Notes under the pieces: generated by a model
Told to the model about the DNA's origin: nothing
The model's database searches: none
Seen by the model: only the letters and a program-made list of their open reading frames with translations
Part shown: positions 60,899-64,000 of the stretch, piece by piece
Layout of the letters: each line of letters opens with the position of its first letter
How positions within the stretch are numbered: the first letter of the stretch is position 1
Translations under genes and position numbers: made by a program
Source of the DNA: Mitsuokella sp047974105
Lineage (GTDB): Bacteria; Bacillota; Negativicutes; Selenomonadales; Selenomonadaceae
NCBI RefSeq assembly: GCF_047974105.1
Contig: NZ_JBHYRS010000001.1
Span: 186,001 to 250,000 of the forward strand
Reading direction: 5' to 3'
Length of the DNA: 64,000 nt

Positions 60899-62948
60899 GG
60901 CCATCAGCCTCCTTTACAGCTTTTACAGTTTTTACAGGTTTCGTAGTTTCTGCAGCATGTTCTTCTTTTTGCTCTGCCTGCGCTTCGCCGTCCGGCTGCT
61001 TCGCTTCTGCCTGAGTTTCTTTTTTCTCCGGCTCAGAGCCTGCCTCTGCTTTCTCTGCTTCTCCTGTTTGTTCTGCTGTCTTTACTTCTTTTACTTCTGC
61101 TTCTTTTGTCTCTTTTATTTCTTTGTTTTCTTTTCCTGCTTTTTCTTCAGCGGCTTTATTTTCTCCATTTGCTTTTGCAGACATTTCGGAGCTGACGGCT
61201 GCTTTCTCTTTGGCAGCAGCTTCTTCTTCCGCTTTGCGCTGCAGGAGTGCCTTGCGGACTTCTTCGGCGAGCTCATCCATGGGGTCCATGGGCTTCTGCT
61301 CTTCTTTTTTATCCGCAGCTGCTGTTTGGTCTTCCGCGGAAGGTTCCTCTGCAGGGGCAGTTGCTGCTGCATCCTTTGCATCTGCAGCCGTCTTGCCGTC
61401 TTTCTCTGCTGCAGTGCTCTTGTCCTGTTCCTCAGCAGGCACTTCGACCTCGCGGGTCAGGACGGACTGCATTTTCTCATGCGTCTTTTCGTTGACCTTG
61501 CCCCCGACTTCTTTAGCATGATGCCACAGCGACGATGTCAGGCCTGCGAGTCTGCCCGATGCGGCAGAAGCATCTGCCTCTTTAGCTGCCTTTGGCGGGC
61601 TCATCAGGGAGAGGACGCCGGCCAGCGCGGCCATCATCCAGAGGACCATGGACGAAGGAATGTTGAAGAGCAGGTCGTCGGTGATGCCGTTTAAGGCAAT
61701 TGAGAGCACGGCCAGGCCGATGCCCTTCGTGAAGCCTTCGAGCAGAGCGCCTTCATCCCAGTCCTGCCACAGGCGCTGCCAGTTGAATGCTTTTCTCGCG
61801 GCAAAAACTTTTCTGCCGGCTTCCGCAGCATCCGTCTTCTTTATCTCGAAGTTCGTGCGCAGGGCCATGACCATCGTGCCGAAGAAGAACCAGAAAAATG
61901 CCACGGCTCCCGGGATGCCGATTTCTGCCATATAGTTGAGGTAGATATTGTGCGCATGCACGATGAGCACATTGGCTCCCTGCAGGTAAAAATCGTACTC
62001 GGGATAGACCATCCAGTAAGCACCCCAGCCGATGCCGAGGAACGGATGGTCCTGAATCATGGCAATCGTGCTCTCCCAGAAGGCAAGCCTCATTTCGGTC
62101 GAAGTATCGACTTTCGTGAAGACCGAGGTGATGCGTTCGTAAAGCACGGGGTCTGCGGCAAACAGGACGGCCACGACGACAATGCAGGCGATAAGGACCC
62201 TGCGGTCTTTCAAGGCACCGTAGACCGCGAGAATCACGGCGATGACGAGACAGGCTCCGCGCGCATACGTCATGGCGAGGCACGCAGCTGCTGCGAGCAT
62301 AAACGCGCCCAGCAGGATGCGTCTTTCCCGGTCTTTGCAGTACATGAACAGACCAAAGGCCAGGCAGATGACGATGTCGAGGTAGCCCGCGAGGATATTC
62401 GGATTCTCCCAGGTCGAAAAGACGCGCTTCCTGAGTTCCGGGAAGGCGTCGCCGTCGACCCATTTCATCGAGCTGATATCAATGCCAAACAGGAACTGGT
62501 AATAGCCGTAAATGATGACGATGACGGCTGACGCCGCTGCCATCTTGAGGATGGACTTCATCTGTTCCGGACGCCTTACATTCTGCCCAACAAGCAGATA
62601 CGTCAGCACGTAAACGCCGACGAGGTTGTAATAATTGTAGAAACTGAAGCCACGGTCCGGCGATGCCAGGATGGAAAGGGCACTGATGAGCACGAACAGG
62701 ACGGCCGGCACATCAAAGTGCAGATGACGGAAGTGAAAGTCCTTGTCGATATAGAACCGCCAGGCCGTGCCCACGGCACCCAGAAGCAGGGCAGCCGTCG
62801 CGAGCCCCGGTGAAAGCGGCAAGAAAAAGACCTCTGCGAGCAGGCCGTACCAGGCAAGAGCCTTGGCGCGGTTGTTCCAGCGCTCATGATGAAACGCTTT
62901 GCGCTTGGCACGGATGTGCTCCGTCGTCGGATTGTTTTTTTCCTTCAT
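60861..62948 (-). CDS. O-antigen ligase family protein with long charged C-terminal tail
   Basis: 695 residues. Residues about 25-450 carry roughly 10-12 helices and the Wzy_C/O-antigen ligase loop (MRLAFWESTIAMIQDHPFLG, HAHNIYLNYMAEIGIPGA). Residues 450-695 are low-complexity, rich in Ala, Glu and Lys (KTAADAKDAAATAPAEEP, EIKETKEAEVKEVKTAEQ). The tail is not part of the family. ATG at 62948 follows GGAAGGGGTGAAGGC; it begins 4 bp after folC. The DNA of the tail is repetitive. Ligates glycans to lipid carriers. Confidence 0.87.
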   Translation of the reverse strand: MKEKNNPTTEHIRAKRKAFHHERWNNRAKALAWYGLLAEVFFLPLSPGLATAALLLGAVGTAWRFYIDKDFHFRHLHFDVPAVLFVLISALSILASPDRGFSFYNYYNLVGVYVLTYLLVGQNVRRPEQMKSILKMAAASAVIVIIYGYYQFLFGIDISSMKWVDGDAFPELRKRVFSTWENPNILAGYLDIVICLAFGLFMYCKDRERRILLGAFMLAAAACLAMTYARGACLVIAVILAVYGALKDRRVLIACIVVVAVLFAADPVLYERITSVFTKVDTSTEMRLAFWESTIAMIQDHPFLGIGWGAYWMVYPEYDFYLQGANVLIVHAHNIYLNYMAEIGIPGAVAFFWFFFGTMVMALRTNFEIKKTDAAEAGRKVFAARKAFNWQRLWQDWDEGALLEGFTKGIGLAVLSIALNGITDDLLFNIPSSMVLWMMAALAGVLSLMSPPKAAKEADASAASGRLAGLTSSLWHHAKEVGGKVNEKTHEKMQSVLTREVEVPAEEQDKSTAAEKDGKTAADAKDAAATAPAEEPSAEDQTAAADKKEEQKPMDPMDELAEEVRKALLQRKAEEEAAAKEKAAVSSEMSAKANGENKAAEEKAGKENKEIKETKEAEVKEVKTAEQTGEAEKAEAGSEPEKKETQAEAKQPDGEAQAEQKEEHAAETTKPVKTVKAVKEADGHEEDKHDIKGDD

Positions 62949-62952
62949 GCCT

Positions 62953-64000
62953 TCACCCCTTCCGCGCCAGCAGCATCTGGCGCACGCCGCCCACAAGGTA
63001 CAGGGACCCCGCTATGACGAGCAGCTTTTCGCTGTTGGCAAGCTCCAAGGCACGGTCAAGTGCCTCTTGATTATCGGCAAAGGCCTCGACATGCTGGACA
63101 GCCGGCGCCACGCGGCGCAAAAGGTCATCTGCAGAGTCAGCCCGCTCCGACTGCGGTTTTGTCACGACGACCGTGTCACTTGGACGCAGCAGGATGTCGA
63201 GCATCGTATCGATGTCCTTGTCCTTGAGGATGCCCAGAAGCAGGACGCGGCCCTCTGCCGGAAAAACCGTGTCGAGGCTTTCGCGCAGGGCCTTCATGCC
63301 GGCCGGATTGTGCGCGCCGTCGATGAGAATCTTCTGGGAGCCGAGCTCCAGACGCTCAAAACGCGCCGGCCAGCTCACGAGGCACAGGGCCTCGCAGACC
63401 GACTGCATCGTGATGCGTTCATCGATGTTGTGCAGGAGACGCACCGTCATCAGGGCCACGGCACTGTTTTCCACCTGATGGCAGCCGAGCAGATGCAGCT
63501 CATACAGCTTTTTCTCGATGCCCAAAAGCTCCGACGTGAATTCGAGCTTCTGCGTATGGCCGTCGCACGACAGGAAGTGCGAGGAAAAATCTTCCCCTGC
63601 CACAAAAATATCCGCGTTCTTCGTTTCGGCCGTCTCACGAATGACCTCTAAGGGCTCGCCCTTGGCCGCCGTGACAACGGGGACGCCCTCTTTGATAATG
63701 CCGGCTTTATTCTCGGCAATGCTTTTGAGCGTGCCGCCGAGTTTATCGGCATGCTCCATTGTGACATTTGTGATGACCGAGACTTCCGGCGTGATGACAT
63801 TCGTCGAGTCGAGCGTGCCGCCGAGGCCGACCTCGATGACCGCGTACTCGACCTGGCATTTGGCAAAATAATAGAAGCCAAGTGCCGTGAGCACCTCAAA
63901 CTGTGTCGGGCATTCATCGCCTTCCGCGAGCATCTCGTCGATTTTTTCACGGATGACCGTCAGGCCTGCCGCAAAATCCTCTTCACTGATGTTCTGCCCG
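62953..64000 (-). CDS. folC: Folylpolyglutamate/dihydrofolate synthase, N-terminus outside window
   Basis: The frame stays open from 64000 to a stop at 62953 (349 codons). Features are AVIEVGLGGTLDSTNVI, SVITNVTMEHADKLGG and LIDGAHNPAGMKALRESLD, the Mur-ligase/FolC core. The ATP loop lies beyond the right edge. The product adds glutamate to folates. It is upstream of the O-antigen ligase gene, 4 bp apart. Confidence 0.93.
   Translation of the reverse strand, partial: GQNISEEDFAAGLTVIREKIDEMLAEGDECPTQFEVLTALGFYYFAKCQVEYAVIEVGLGGTLDSTNVITPEVSVITNVTMEHADKLGGTLKSIAENKAGIIKEGVPVVTAAKGEPLEVIRETAETKNADIFVAGEDFSSHFLSCDGHTQKLEFTSELLGIEKKLYELHLLGCHQVENSAVALMTVRLLHNIDERITMQSVCEALCLVSWPARFERLELGSQKILIDGAHNPAGMKALRESLDTVFPAEGRVLLLGILKDKDIDTMLDILLRPSDTVVVTKPQSERADSADDLLRRVAPAVQHVEAFADNQEALDRALELANSEKLLVIAGSLYLVGGVRQMLLARKG

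Overview
The window reads as chromosomal DNA from an anaerobic Negativicute (diderm Firmicute), most like the Selenomonadaceae (Selenomonas or Mitsuokella type). This taxonomic call is an inference. It rests on a Gram-positive stress operon (ctsR-mcsA-mcsB-clpC-radA) sitting beside diderm traits (an O-antigen ligase and a set of CsgG/FlgT-like exported proteins), on succinate-to-propionate fermentation genes (mmdA/mmdC, a propionate/succinate CoA-transferase, malate dehydrogenase, Rex), and on a cysteine phytase-like PTP of the kind known from Selenomonas. Almost all genes are on the minus strand. No prophage, CRISPR array or rRNA gene was seen.

Layout. 1-3200: str operon (L7Ae-like, rpsL, rpsG, fusA; fusA runs off the left edge). 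3.4-14.9 kb: housekeeping genes (tkt, aroH, UbiB kinase, ABC-F ATPase, glucosaminidase, NCS2 permease, VTT membrane protein) and a two-gene AmmeMemoRadiSam cluster. 15-19.3 kb: a Tat-exported metallophosphatase, corA with a newly noticed 26-codon leader ORF, a PPC-domain protein and a PanE-like reductase. 19.3-29.4 kb: a LysR-centred accessory region with exported and cytosolic flavodoxins, a cupin, a CMD protein, a DUF4405 membrane protein, an iron alcohol dehydrogenase, an MBL hydrolase, a PTP/phytase-like protein and an alpha/beta hydrolase. Three promoters here share one conserved operator/-35/-10 arrangement. 29.4-31.1 kb: an IS607-like relic (tnpB, a resolvase tail and a truncated LysR gene). 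31.1-45.2 kb: MATE, tadA, mdh, rubredoxin, PHP phosphatase, uvrC, accC, AlaX-like editing protein, TrkA/TrkH, tRNA-Leu, dacA and radA. 45.4-50.1 kb: clpC-mcsB-mcsA-ctsR. 50.2-54.7 kb: five consecutive exported proteins of poorly known function. 54.8-64 kb: orphan zinc-binding lipoprotein, methylmalonyl-CoA decarboxylase subunits, CoA-transferase, an intergenic repeat, rex, O-antigen ligase and folC (cut by the right edge).

How it fits together. MmdA, a 50-residue MmdE-like protein, MmdC and the CoA-transferase form the last steps of propionate formation. Mdh feeds oxaloacetate/malate into the same route and Rex would sense NADH. The LysR region looks like an extracytoplasmic redox or detoxification regulon. 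The items that most deserve follow-up are the corA leader peptide, the shared LysR-type promoter class, the five-gene exported operon, the variant CtsR operator, and the nested inverted repeat between clpC and radA.
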